From NCBI GenBank assembly GCA_937880075.1, contig CALFLM010000011.1, forward strand, positions 1 through 31,291: DNA of 31,291 nucleotides, in the 5' to 3' direction. Source of the DNA: an uncultured Romboutsia sp. (GTDB taxonomy: Bacteria; Bacillota; Clostridia; Peptostreptococcales; Peptostreptococcaceae). The position numbers and the translations under genes were made by a program. Shown piece by piece: positions 21,928 to 30,404 of this stretch. The notes under the pieces were generated by a model, which saw only the letters and a list, made by a program, of their open reading frames with translations, was not told the origin of the DNA and did no database searches. The stretch's first letter is position 1, and each line of letters opens with the position of its first letter.

Positions 21928-23904
21928 TTGAATAAATTTTTCAAAGGAATAGGTTTCTACCTAGTAATTTTTATAATAATTGTAGGTATAGTTCAAATTT
22001 CAGGAAAACCTACACAGAGAGTGGAAACTATAGAATTTTCAAAAGTATATAGAGAATTAACAAATGAAAATATATCGCGACTATATTTTGTAAGTGATAC
22101 AGCAGTAGAAGGTACTATAAAGGATTCAAATACTAAATTTAGATCTTATGTACCTAAAGAGATAATGGGAGATACTCTTTCAAAAGAGGTACTAGATCAA
22201 GCTAAGGAAGGTAAAATTGTCTTTGGTGGAGAGGCTAAACCATCTACACCTTGGTTTGTAGAATTATTACCTACTTTATTATTAATATTCTTTATGGTAA
22301 TACTTTGGTTTGTATTTATGAATCAGTCTCAAGGTGGAGGCGGAAGAGTTATGAACTTTGGAAAGTCAAAAGCTAAGGTTCATAAGGATGATGAAAAAAC
22401 AAGAGTAACATTTAAGGAAGTTGCAGGATTAAATGAAGAGAAGGAAGATTTACAAGAAGTTGTTGATTTCTTAAAGAATCCTAAAAAATATATAGAACTA
22501 GGGGCTAGAATACCAAAAGGTATACTTATGGTAGGACCTCCTGGTACAGGTAAAACTTATTTATCAAGGGCTGTAGCTGGGGAAGCTGGAGTACCATTTT
22601 TCAGTATAAGTGGTTCTGATTTCGTTGAAATGTTTGTTGGGGTTGGAGCATCTAGAGTTAGAGATTTATTTGAACAAGCTAAGAAAAATGCACCAGCAAT
22701 AATATTCATAGATGAAATAGATGCTGTTGGTAGAAAAAGAGGTGCAGGTCTTGGCGGAGGACATGATGAAAGAGAACAAACTCTGAATCAGTTACTAGTT
22801 GAGATGGATGGTTTCGGTGTAAATCAAGGTATAATAATAATGGCTGCTACAAACAGACCTGATATATTAGACCCAGCTTTACTTAGACCAGGAAGATTTG
22901 ATAGACAAATCGTTGTAGGAGCACCAGATGTAAAAGGTAGGGAAGCAATATTTAAAGTGCATTCTAAGAATAAGCCTTTAGCAGATGATGTAAAAATAGA
23001 AGTATTAGCAAGAAGAACACCTGGATTTACTCCAGCTGATATAGAAAACTTAATGAATGAGGCAGCTATACTTACTGCTAGAAAAAGAGAAAAGAAAATT
23101 CATATGGAAACTATAGAAGAAGCTATAACTAAAGTTATAGCAGGTGTAGCTAAAAAATCTAGAGTTATAAGTGAACCTGAAAGAAAGCTTACTGCTTACC
23201 ATGAAGCAGGGCATGCAGTTTGTGCACATGTACTACCTAATGTAAGTCCAGTACACCAAGTTACAATAGTTCTAAGAGGAAGAGCTGGAGGATTTACTAT
23301 GCAACTTCCTGTTGAAGATAAGTTCTATGCAACTAAAAATGAAATGAAAGAAAATATAGTTGTATTACTTGGTGGTAGAGTAGCTGAAGAATTAACTTTA
23401 GATGATATATCTACAGGAGCATCAAATGACTTGGAAAGAGTTTCAGCTACTGCTAGAAATATGGTTACTAAATATGGTATGAGTTCTAAATTAGGTCCTA
23501 TGACATTTGGAGATTCAGATGATGAAGTATTCTTAGGAAATAGCTTTGCAAGTAAGAAGAATTATTCTGAAGAAGTAGCTTATGAAATAGATAAGGAAAT
23601 AGGAAGAATAGTTGATGAATCATACAAGAAAACTAAAAAGATTCTACAAGATAATATGGATAGATTAGAATACGTAGCTAAAGCATTATTAGTATATGAA
23701 ACACTAGATGCAGATCAATTTTTAAAAGCATTTAACAAAGAATTACCATTAGATGTTTTAGAAAATGAAAAAGATGATAAAACAAATAATAGCGAAGTAT
23801 TTGAAAAGAAAGAAACTTTATCTAGAGAATTGCAATTAGATATGGATTTAAGTAGAAGAGATGAGTCTTCTCAGAAAAAAATAGATAAAGATGAGAATAA
23901 ATAA
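21928..23904 (+). CDS. ftsH: ATP-dependent zinc metalloprotease FtsH
   Basis: FtsH is a membrane-anchored AAA+ protease hexamer that degrades misfolded membrane and regulatory proteins. I use TTG 21928, seven bases after AAAGGAGG 21913-21920; ATG 21910 precedes that site. The 658 residues have TM helix 1 at about 8-23, an extracytoplasmic region to about 107, and TM helix 2 at about 110-132. Walker A GPPGTGKT is at 203-210, Walker B IIFIDEIDAVG at 258-268, and the arginine-finger region ATNRPDILDPALLRPGRFD at 307-325. The zinc site is HEAGH at 425-429, with Asp501 in the LDDISTGASND stretch as third ligand. The C-terminal tail is acidic and variable. A terminator follows directly. Confidence 0.97.
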   Translation: MNKFFKGIGFYLVIFIIIVGIVQISGKPTQRVETIEFSKVYRELTNENISRLYFVSDTAVEGTIKDSNTKFRSYVPKEIMGDTLSKEVLDQAKEGKIVFGGEAKPSTPWFVELLPTLLLIFFMVILWFVFMNQSQGGGGRVMNFGKSKAKVHKDDEKTRVTFKEVAGLNEEKEDLQEVVDFLKNPKKYIELGARIPKGILMVGPPGTGKTYLSRAVAGEAGVPFFSISGSDFVEMFVGVGASRVRDLFEQAKKNAPAIIFIDEIDAVGRKRGAGLGGGHDEREQTLNQLLVEMDGFGVNQGIIIMAATNRPDILDPALLRPGRFDRQIVVGAPDVKGREAIFKVHSKNKPLADDVKIEVLARRTPGFTPADIENLMNEAAILTARKREKKIHMETIEEAITKVIAGVAKKSRVISEPERKLTAYHEAGHAVCAHVLPNVSPVHQVTIVLRGRAGGFTMQLPVEDKFYATKNEMKENIVVLLGGRVAEELTLDDISTGASNDLERVSATARNMVTKYGMSSKLGPMTFGDSDDEVFLGNSFASKKNYSEEVAYEIDKEIGRIVDESYKKTKKILQDNMDRLEYVAKALLVYETLDADQFLKAFNKELPLDVLENEKDDKTNNSEVFEKKETLSRELQLDMDLSRRDESSQKKIDKDENK

Positions 23905-23934
23905 TAAAAAAGAGCCTAAAGGGCTCTTTTTTAT
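23905..23934 (+). terminator. Terminator after ftsH
   Basis: AAAAAAGAGCC pairs with GGGCTCTTTTTT around TAAA, with a T run. Confidence 0.93.
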
Positions 23935-24079
23935 ATATAGATAATTTATATATAAATATTATTAATTATATAGTTAATTTCAAAATATATATTATTAAAA
24001 ATATAGTTTTTATTGCTTAGAGATACAAATCAAAGACTATGGACTAACTTTTGTAAATATAATGTATTATTTATAATAA
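23935..24079. other. A+T-rich gap between the ftsH terminator and element copy B
   Basis: No coding frame, repeat or convincing promoter is visible. The birA promoter must be in this stretch or inside the element that follows. Confidence 0.5.
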
Positions 24080-24208
24080 TTAATCTGTTGTTCTAGTTAT
24101 TTTACTAAACACATTGAAATTACTACATAAAGTTTTTTAACTATGAAAATATAGATTACTGGACTCTAGTATTTTCAATAATAATATTTAACTAGCACAA
24201 CGAGTTAA
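24080..24208 (+). repeat. MITE-like inverted-repeat element, copy B
   Basis: A 129-bp element with ends TTAATCTGTTGTTCTAGTTA and, on the other strand, TTAACTCGTTGTGCTAGTTA. The core reads ATTGAAATTACTACATAAAG, then CTATGAAAATATAG, a variable centre, TTTTCAATAAT and ATATTTAACT. It is the most complete copy and ends 26 bases before the birA start, so it may influence birA expression. Confidence 0.75.
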
Positions 24209-24234
24209 TTACTAATATTGAATAGAGGTGGAAT

Positions 24235-25212
24235 ATGAGAGATAAAATAATAAAAGTTATACTTGATAGTAAAGATTATTCTATTTCAGTAGAAGAATTA
24301 TCTAAAAAGTTAGGTGTATCTATTTCTGAAATATGGAAGCATATGAAAGCTCTAAAAGAAGAAGGATATAATATTGAATTTGTAAATAGAAAAGGGTATA
24401 GATTAATAGAAGTTCAAGAGGACTTGCTAACATATCAAAATATTTCTAATAAACTAGAAACTAAGATTATTGGAAATAATATAGTTCATTTTGAAACTAT
24501 AGATTCTACTAATAACTATGCCAAAAAAGTAGCTTCACAGGAATTAGAGGGAACCGTGATTATTAGCGAGGAGCAAACAAAGGGAAAAGGAAGAATAGGT
24601 AGACCGTGGCATTCTAAATCTAAAGAAGGAATTTGGATGAGTATTATATTGAAACCAAATATGATACCTCAAAAAGCACCTTTTATAACTTTAATAGCTG
24701 GAGCTAGTATAGTTAAAGCTTTAAATGATCTAGGAGTAGAAACAACTATAAAATGGCCAAATGATATTATAATAAATAATAAGAAGATGGCAGGTATTCT
24801 TACTGAATTATCAGCAGAAATCGAGAGAATAAATTATATTGTCTTAGGAATAGGCATAAACGTTAAAACTATGGAGTTTTCCCAGGAAATATCTGAAATT
24901 GCGACTTCATTATATAAAGAAGGTTATACAATATCTAGAGTTGATATAATAAGAAAGATATTAAAAGAGTTCGAATATTTATACCTAAAGTACATAAATG
25001 AAGGTTCAAAAGAGGAAACACTAGATATATGTAGGCAATATTCTTCTATTATAGGTAAAAATGTATACTTGATTAAAGATGAAGAAAAAGAGCTTGTTAG
25101 ATGTTTAGATATAAATCAAGAGGGTAATTTATTAGTACAAACTAAAGATAATATAATAAGAGAAATTATATCAGGAGAAGTGTCTATAAGAGGAGTAAAG
25201 GGATACGTTTAA
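24235..25212 (+). CDS. birA: Bifunctional biotin--protein ligase / biotin operon repressor
   Basis: The protein activates biotin with ATP and attaches it to carrier proteins, and with biotinyl-AMP it represses biotin genes. The 325 residues include an N-terminal winged helix (VEELSKKLGVSISEIWKHMK, about 18-45), so it is the repressor type. The ligase core follows, with FETIDSTNNYAK, the biotin loop KGRIGRPWHS (GRIGRPW 119-125), KWPNDIIINNKKMAGIL (Lys184 as adenylation contact) and GIGINV. The C-terminal SH3-like cap is present. ATG 24235 follows AGAGGTGG. An inverted-repeat element lies immediately upstream. Confidence 0.95.
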   Translation: MRDKIIKVILDSKDYSISVEELSKKLGVSISEIWKHMKALKEEGYNIEFVNRKGYRLIEVQEDLLTYQNISNKLETKIIGNNIVHFETIDSTNNYAKKVASQELEGTVIISEEQTKGKGRIGRPWHSKSKEGIWMSIILKPNMIPQKAPFITLIAGASIVKALNDLGVETTIKWPNDIIINNKKMAGILTELSAEIERINYIVLGIGINVKTMEFSQEISEIATSLYKEGYTISRVDIIRKILKEFEYLYLKYINEGSKEETLDICRQYSSIIGKNVYLIKDEEKELVRCLDINQEGNLLVQTKDNIIREIISGEVSIRGVKGYV

Positions 25213-25255
25213 ATAGATATTAATCTTTTAGGATCTTTAGATATATAGGTTGTAG

Positions 25256-25354
25256 AAAAAAAGCATAATAAATTCTATAAAAAGTGAGGATTACATAGGA
25301 GAAATACCATCATATAAAGATATAGCTTGTAATCAAGAATTATTGACAATGTAA
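25256..25354 (+). other. Possible coding relic before panT
   Basis: A frame without a start codon, open from about 25256 to TAA 25352-25354, reads SIKSEDYIGEIPSYKD then IACNQELLTM, which looks like the C-terminus of a protein rather than random A+T text. The promoter of the next gene overlaps its end. I cannot assign a family. Confidence 0.3.
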
Positions 25355-25371
25355 ATTACTATTGATACAAT
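25343..25371 (+). promoter_or_regulatory. Sigma-A promoter of the panT-coaX unit
   Basis: TTGACA at 25343-25348, exactly 17 bases, TACAAT at 25366-25371. The transcript should start near 25378, about 100 nt before the start codon. Confidence 0.75.
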
Positions 25372-25379
25372 TGTTTTAT

Positions 25380-25464
25380 TGTAGCAGGTATCTAATTTTT
25401 TAGAGCTTGACTTTGCTATATCAAAAATAAAATTTAGAAGTCCGGCATCTTTTATGAGCTGGAA
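25380..25464 (+). promoter_or_regulatory. Structured leader of panT (unclassified)
   Basis: TAGCA (near 25382) can pair with TGCTA (near 25414), enclosing a hairpin TCTAA-TTTT-TTAGA. A second hairpin, CCGGC with GCTGG around ATCTTTTATGA, sits just before the GGAGG site and could mask it. This may be a small ligand- or protein-binding leader. It does not match any riboswitch I know. Confidence 0.4.
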
Positions 25465-25479
25465 CGGAGGTGTATCTTT

Positions 25480-26127
25480 ATGATGAATTTAGAATCATCA
25501 AAAGTAGAAGTTGTGATGGACTCACCAAAACACTTAAAGATTAAATCAATAAAAAGAAAAAAAACTGATGTTAGAAAGATGGCTATAATAGGGGTACTAG
25601 CATCAATTTCTATTATGTTATCTATGACACCTTTAGGATTTATTCCTATAGGACCAACTAATGCAACAATAATGCACATACCTGTGATTATAGGTGCAAT
25701 ATTAGAAGGACCTTTAGTTGGTATTATCGTAGGATTTATATTTGGAGGTACGAGTTTACTAAGAGCTCTTACTATGCCTACAATAACTTCTTTTGTACTT
25801 ATAAATCCATTAGTATCTATATTGCCAAGGATACTTATAGGTGTAGTGGCTTACTATGTTTATAAGCTTACTGTTAAATTTACCAAGAATGTTTTTGTAT
25901 CTGGATGGATAACAGGAGTTATAGGATCTTTAGTTAATACAATAGGTGTACTAGGGATGATATACATACTGTATGGAGCTAGATATGCTGAGGCTTTAGG
26001 AGAAAGTGCATCAGCAGCAAAAACTTTAATATTAACGTTAATAGCAACAAACGGAATACCAGAAGCTATTGTTGGAGGTTTTGTTGTATCAGCCGTTTGT
26101 ATAGTTTTTAATAAAAGGAAAAAATAG
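25480..26127 (+). CDS. ECF transporter S component, probably for pantothenate (PanT-like)
   Basis: The 215-residue membrane protein has a charged N-terminal extension (KSIKRKKTDVRKMA) and about six hydrophobic segments. They start with IGVLASISIMLSMTPLGFIP, then IGPTNATIMHIPVIIGAIL and GIIVGFIFGGTSLLRAL. The IGPTNATIMHIPVIIG and LEGPLVG motifs are typical of S components that bind a vitamin and dock with the shared EcfAAT module. No ECF ATPase genes are present here, as for group II systems. coaX, the pantothenate kinase gene, begins 19 bases later, so pantothenate is the most likely substrate: uptake followed by phosphorylation. Start ATG 25480 is seven bases after CGGAGGTG; a second ATG follows it at once. 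Confidence 0.82.
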   Translation: MMNLESSKVEVVMDSPKHLKIKSIKRKKTDVRKMAIIGVLASISIMLSMTPLGFIPIGPTNATIMHIPVIIGAILEGPLVGIIVGFIFGGTSLLRALTMPTITSFVLINPLVSILPRILIGVVAYYVYKLTVKFTKNVFVSGWITGVIGSLVNTIGVLGMIYILYGARYAEALGESASAAKTLILTLIATNGIPEAIVGGFVVSAVCIVFNKRKK

Positions 26128-26145
26128 AAGGAAGGTTAATTATAT

Positions 26146-26916
26146 ATGCTTTTAGTATTCGACGTTGGAAATACCAATATGGTTTTAGGTTTATATAAAG
26201 ATAAAGAGCTTATAAAATATTGGAGAATAACTACGGATAAATATAAAACATCTGATGAATATGGGATTTTAATAAGTAACTTATTCCAATATGAAAAAAT
26301 AGATATAAATTCTGTAGAAGATGTTATAATATCATCTGTAGTTCCTGATGTTATGCATTCTCTTGAAAACTTTTGTAAAAAGTACTGTAAAAAACAACCT
26401 AAAGTTGTAGGACCAGGTATAAAGACTGGATTAAATATAAAATATGATAACCCTAAACAAGTTGGAGCTGATAGAATAGTTAATGCAGTTGCATGTGTTG
26501 AAAAATATGGTACACCTGTTATAGTGGTTGATTTTGGTACAGCCACTACATTCTGTGCTATAACAAATAATGCAGAATATTTAGGTGGAACTATAGCACC
26601 AGGTATAAAAATATCTAGTGAAGCATTATTCCAAAGAGCTTCTAAACTACCTAGAGTTGAACTTGTTAAGCCAGGTACAGTTACATGTAAGAATACAGTA
26701 TCAGCTATGCAAGCTGGTATAATATATGGCTATGTTGGGTTAGTTGAAAAAATAATAGATATGATGAAGAAAGAGTTAAATCAAGAAAATGTTAAAGTTA
26801 TAGCTACAGGTGGATTATCTACTCTTATTGCTTCGGAAACTAAAAGTATAGATCATGTAGATAGATTTTTAACTTTAGATGGTTTAAGAATTTTACACGA
26901 AAAGAATAAAGAATAG
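26146..26916 (+). CDS. coaX: Type III pantothenate kinase
   Basis: CoaX phosphorylates pantothenate, the first step to coenzyme A; type III enzymes are not feedback-inhibited by CoA and need a monovalent cation. The 256-residue protein has the ASKHA-fold motifs: VFDVGNTNMVLGLY at the N-terminus (Asp6), VGADRIVNAVACVEKYG near 105, VVDFGTATTFCAI near 126, LGGTIAPGIKIS, and ATGGLSTLIA near the end. All key residues are present. The ribosome binding site is GAAGGAAGG. It is in one unit with the S component upstream and is followed by a terminator. Confidence 0.96.
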   Translation: MLLVFDVGNTNMVLGLYKDKELIKYWRITTDKYKTSDEYGILISNLFQYEKIDINSVEDVIISSVVPDVMHSLENFCKKYCKKQPKVVGPGIKTGLNIKYDNPKQVGADRIVNAVACVEKYGTPVIVVDFGTATTFCAITNNAEYLGGTIAPGIKISSEALFQRASKLPRVELVKPGTVTCKNTVSAMQAGIIYGYVGLVEKIIDMMKKELNQENVKVIATGGLSTLIASETKSIDHVDRFLTLDGLRILHEKNKE

Positions 26917-26920
26917 AATA

Positions 26921-26957
26921 TGGGAATTGGGTAATATAAATCCAATTCCTTTTTTAA
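26921..26957 (+). terminator. Terminator after coaX
   Basis: GGGAATTGG pairs with CCAATTCCT (loop about GTAATATAAAT), followed by Ts. Confidence 0.85.
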
Positions 26958-26992
26958 ATATTAATAAATTTTAAATTTAGGAGGAGACAAAA

Positions 26993-27967
26993 ATGAAAAT
27001 AGGCAACGTAAATTTAGATAATAGAGTTTTTTTATCACCTATGGCTGGAGTAACAGATCTTCCATTTAGATTAATTTGTAAAGAACAAGATTGTGGAATG
27101 TTATATACAGAAATGGTTAATTCAAAAGCTTTATGTTATGATGACAAAAACACTAAAAAAATGTTAAATATAGAGTATGAAGAACATCCTGTTGCAATAC
27201 AAATATTTGGATCAGACCCAGAATATATGGGTGGAGCTGCAAAAATATTAAATTCTTATCCTAATGAAATACTAGATATAAATATGGGATGTCCAGCACC
27301 TAAGGTTGTAAAAAATGGTGATGGATCTGCTCTTTTAAAAAATCCTGACTTAGCAGCAAAAGTTTTAAGAGCTGTAGTAGAGAATTCAGAGAAACCAGTT
27401 ACTCTTAAAATAAGAAAAGGTTGGGATGATACATGTATAAATGCAGTGGAAATTGCTAAAATTGCAGAAGATTGTGGGATAAGTGCAATAGCTATACATG
27501 GTAGAACAAGAGAGCAATACTATTCAGGTAAGGCAGACTGGGATATAATAAGACAAGTTAAAGAAAATGTAAGTATTCCTGTTATAGGAAATGGAGATGT
27601 ATTCGAAGTTGAAGATGCAATAAATATGTTAAATCAAACTAATTGTGATGCTATAATGATAGGTAGGGGAGCACAAGGAAATCCTTGGATATTTAAAAGG
27701 ATAAACCACTATATGCAAACTGGTGAAATATTACCAGAGCCTACATTGGAAGAAAAAATAGAGACTGCTATGAAGCATTTAAAACTAGCAGTAGAGGAAC
27801 ATGGAGAATATGTTGCAGTAAGAGAAATGAGAAAACACATTGCGTGGTATTTAAAAGGTCTTAGAAATTCAGCTAGAGTTAGAGATGAAATAAATAAAAT
27901 TGAAAGTTATGAAGAGGTAGTTAACAAGCTAAAAAGCTATATGCAAGACTGCTTGACATTAGAATAA
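26993..27967 (+). CDS. dusB: tRNA-dihydrouridine synthase, DusB type
   Basis: The FMN enzyme reduces uridines in the tRNA D-loop. The 324-residue protein has LSPMAGVTDLPFRLICKEQ near 14, YTEMVNSKAL, VAIQIFGSDPEYM, and the catalytic Cys100 in INMGCPAPKVVKNGDGSALL. The phosphate and flavin-binding ends are present as well: ITIHGRTREQYYSG-like AIHGRTREQYYSGKADW, GNGDVFEVEDA and IGRGAQGNPWIF. In Firmicutes dusB is a frequent neighbour of greA and lysS, as here. The start follows AGGAGG. It has its own upstream terminator boundary and may be read together with greA. Confidence 0.95.
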   Translation: MKIGNVNLDNRVFLSPMAGVTDLPFRLICKEQDCGMLYTEMVNSKALCYDDKNTKKMLNIEYEEHPVAIQIFGSDPEYMGGAAKILNSYPNEILDINMGCPAPKVVKNGDGSALLKNPDLAAKVLRAVVENSEKPVTLKIRKGWDDTCINAVEIAKIAEDCGISAIAIHGRTREQYYSGKADWDIIRQVKENVSIPVIGNGDVFEVEDAINMLNQTNCDAIMIGRGAQGNPWIFKRINHYMQTGEILPEPTLEEKIETAMKHLKLAVEEHGEYVAVREMRKHIAWYLKGLRNSARVRDEINKIESYEEVVNKLKSYMQDCLTLE

Positions 27968-28025
27968 TAGTAATCTATAATATACCGCATAAATTAAAAC
28001 AAAATATGTAATAATCTAAATAAGT

Positions 28026-28043
28026 TTTGGGAGAAATCCCAAA
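28026..28043 (+). promoter_or_regulatory. GAAA-tetraloop hairpin in the greA leader
   Basis: TTTGGGA and TCCCAAA form a perfect 7-bp stem closed by GAAA, a stable GNRA-type loop, between dusB and greA. No T run follows, so it is not a normal terminator. It may be an mRNA stability or processing signal. Confidence 0.45.
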
Positions 28044-28069
28044 TACATAGTGAAGGAGTTGTAGGGGTT

Positions 28070-28549
28070 ATGGAAGAAAAAAAGGAAATACTTTTAACTC
28101 AAGAAGGATATCAAAAATTAGAAGATGAATTAGAAATATTAAAAACTGTAAGAAGAAGAGAAGTTGCTGATAGAATAAAGGTTGCTATATCTTTTGGAGA
28201 TATATCAGAGAATGCTGAGTATGATGAAGCTAAAAATGAACAAGCTCAAGTTGAAGAAAGAATAATAAAATTAGAATCAATGATAAGAAGAGCAGTTATC
28301 ATAGATGAAAGTAAAATAGATTCAAATGTTGTAACAATAGGTTCAATAGTTAAAGTAAATGATATAGATTTTGAAGAAGAGGTTGAATACACTATAGTTG
28401 GTTCAGCAGAAGCAGATCCATATGAAGGGAAAATATCAAATGAATCTCCAGTAGGAAAAGCTCTTCTAGGAAGAACTATAGGAGATGTAGTAGATGTTCA
28501 AGTTCCAGATGGAGTGGCTAAATTTGAAATATTAGAAATAAGAAGATAA
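28070..28549 (+). CDS. greA: Transcription elongation factor GreA
   Basis: GreA enters the secondary channel of RNA polymerase and stimulates cleavage of backtracked transcripts. The 159-residue protein has the usual length: an N-terminal coiled coil (about 10-75) with the tip DISENAEYDEAKNEQ, whose acidic residues help coordinate magnesium, then the C-terminal FKBP-like domain with ITVGSxV-like VTIGSIVKV, YTIVGSAEADPYEGKISNES, SPVGKALLGRTIGD and the final VDVQVPDG. It starts at ATG behind AAGGAG, and lysS follows after 20 bases, so greA-lysS is one unit. Confidence 0.96.
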   Translation: MEEKKEILLTQEGYQKLEDELEILKTVRRREVADRIKVAISFGDISENAEYDEAKNEQAQVEERIIKLESMIRRAVIIDESKIDSNVVTIGSIVKVNDIDFEEEVEYTIVGSAEADPYEGKISNESPVGKALLGRTIGDVVDVQVPDGVAKFEILEIRR

Positions 28550-28569
28550 TAAAACAAGGAGGCAAGTCT

Positions 28570-30090
28570 ATGAATAACGATCAAATAAATAATGATCAAC
28601 TTCAAGAAGATCTTACAGAAGTACTTAGAGTAAGAAGAGATAAGTTAGCTAAATTACAAGAAATGGGAAGAGACCCTTTTAAAGTTAGTAGATATGATAG
28701 AACTAGCAATTCTACAGAGATAAAAGGAAACTTTGAAGAGTTCGAAGGTAAAATAGTAAAAATAGCTGGTCGTATAATGAGCAAAAGAATTCAAGGCAAA
28801 GCTGGATTTATAGATATACAAGATCAAAATGGAAGAATCCAATGTTATGTTAGACTAGATAGAATAGGTGAGGAAGAATACTCTATATTCTCTACATATG
28901 ATATAGGAGATATAATTGGTGTTGAAGGTGAAGTATTCAAGACTAAGAAAGAAGAAATATCTGTAAAGGCTAATGAAGTAGTTTTATTATCTAAATCGCT
29001 TCAGGTTTTACCAGAAAAATATCATGGATTAAAAGACCAAGATTTAAGATATAGACAAAGATATGTAGACTTAATAGTTAATCCAGAGGTTAAGGATGCA
29101 TTCTTAACAAGAACTAAAGCATTAAAAGCACTAAGATCATACTTAGACGAAAGAGGATTCTTAGAAGTTGAAACTCCTATATTAAACACTATAGCTGGTG
29201 GAGCAAATGCTAGACCATTCGTTACTCATCACAATACATTAGATATACCAATGTATATGAGAATAGCTAACGAATTATACTTAAAGAGACTTATAGTTGG
29301 TGGATTTGATAAAGTATATGAAATGGGTAGAATGTTCAGAAATGAAGGTATGTCTATAAAGCATAACCCAGAGTATACAGCTATAGAATTATACCAAGCT
29401 TACGCAGATTACACAGATATGATGGAAATAACTGAAAATGTTATAGCTCATATGGCTGAAGCTGCTACAGGAAGTATGAAAATAAACTACCAAGGAACAG
29501 AAATAGACTTTACACCTCCATGGAGAAGAATGACTATGGAAGAGTGCGTTAAGGAATACACTGGAGTAGATTTTTCAACTATAAACACAGATGAAGAAGC
29601 TTTAGCAATAGCTAAAGAAAAAGGAATAGAGATAACTCCTGGAATGAGAAGAGGAGAGGTTATAAATGCATTCTTCGAAGAATTTGGTGAAGATAAGTTA
29701 ATCCAACCTACATTTATAACGCATCATCCAGTTGAGGTATCGCCTCTTGCTAAGAGAAATGTAGAAGACCCAAGAAGAACAGATAGATTTGAAGCTTTCG
29801 CAAATAAATGGGAATTAGCTAATGCATTCTCTGAGTTAAACGATCCAATAGACCAAAAAGGAAGATTTATGGATCAAATGAGAAAGAAAGAATTAGGTGA
29901 TGATGAAGCTTGTGATATGGATGAAGATTTCATAAATGCTTTAGAAGTTGGTTTACCTCCTACAGGTGGGCTTGGAATAGGTATAGATAGAGTGATGATG
30001 TTATTAACTAACTCTCCATCTATAAGAGATGTTATATTATTCCCTACAATGAAACCTATAGAAAATAATCAAAATAAAATAGAAGAATAA
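28570..30090 (+). CDS. lysS: Lysine--tRNA ligase, class II
   Basis: The 506-residue cytosolic enzyme charges tRNA-Lys. An N-terminal OB-fold anticodon-binding domain (about 60-160, with VKIAGRIMSKRIQGKAGFID) is followed by the class II catalytic core. It has motif 1 around RSYLDERGFLEVETPIL, motif 2 KVYEMGRMFRNEGMSIKHNP, and motif 3 GLPPTGGLGIGIDRVMML near the end. THHPVEVSPLAK, also typical, is present. The first about 15 residues are rich in N, D and Q and are not conserved. The start follows AAGGAGG. It ends at a terminator; no T-box leader was seen before it. Confidence 0.97.
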   Translation: MNNDQINNDQLQEDLTEVLRVRRDKLAKLQEMGRDPFKVSRYDRTSNSTEIKGNFEEFEGKIVKIAGRIMSKRIQGKAGFIDIQDQNGRIQCYVRLDRIGEEEYSIFSTYDIGDIIGVEGEVFKTKKEEISVKANEVVLLSKSLQVLPEKYHGLKDQDLRYRQRYVDLIVNPEVKDAFLTRTKALKALRSYLDERGFLEVETPILNTIAGGANARPFVTHHNTLDIPMYMRIANELYLKRLIVGGFDKVYEMGRMFRNEGMSIKHNPEYTAIELYQAYADYTDMMEITENVIAHMAEAATGSMKINYQGTEIDFTPPWRRMTMEECVKEYTGVDFSTINTDEEALAIAKEKGIEITPGMRRGEVINAFFEEFGEDKLIQPTFITHHPVEVSPLAKRNVEDPRRTDRFEAFANKWELANAFSELNDPIDQKGRFMDQMRKKELGDDEACDMDEDFINALEVGLPPTGGLGIGIDRVMMLLTNSPSIRDVILFPTMKPIENNQNKIEE

Positions 30091-30099
30091 TATTTATAT

Positions 30100-30145
30100 A
30101 AAAGGGTTGTGTATGATTTGTAATCAATGCACAGCCCTTTTTATA
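30100..30145 (+). terminator. Terminator after greA-lysS
   Basis: AAAGGGTTGTG pairs with CACAGCCCTTT (one G-T pair) across an 18-base loop, followed by TTTTT. Confidence 0.88.
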
Positions 30146-30220
30146 TAAATATAAAAATATAATTTTTAAATTACAATTAATAATATAAAATATAAATTAT
30201 AGAGTATTATGATTTATGTA

Positions 30221-30338
30221 TATAGTAATCGAACTTATAAAAGTGTGTGAATGTAATCTATAGCTATTTTACAAGTTCTAAGATAAATGTTGATTTGATA
30301 TACATTACGTACATTCATTATTAAGTTCAATTACTATA
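30221..30338. repeat. Second type of inverted-repeat element
   Basis: A 118-bp unit bounded by TATAGTAATCGAACTTA and TAAGTTCAATTACTATA (16 of 17 complementary). Further in, GAATGTA and TACATTC also pair, so the whole is an imperfect palindrome. It has no coding frame. Only one copy is present here, so mobility is inferred from its shape only; a structured RNA is also possible. Confidence 0.55.
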
Positions 30339-30404
30339 AATAAAAAAGTAAATTTAATACTTGGTTTTAGATGCATTTAATTATTATATTTTTAACAACT
30401 TAAA

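Noticed and set aside
28550..28569. T-box leader before lysS
   Set aside because: Only 20 bases separate greA from lysS; no T-box core sequence occurs upstream of greA either.
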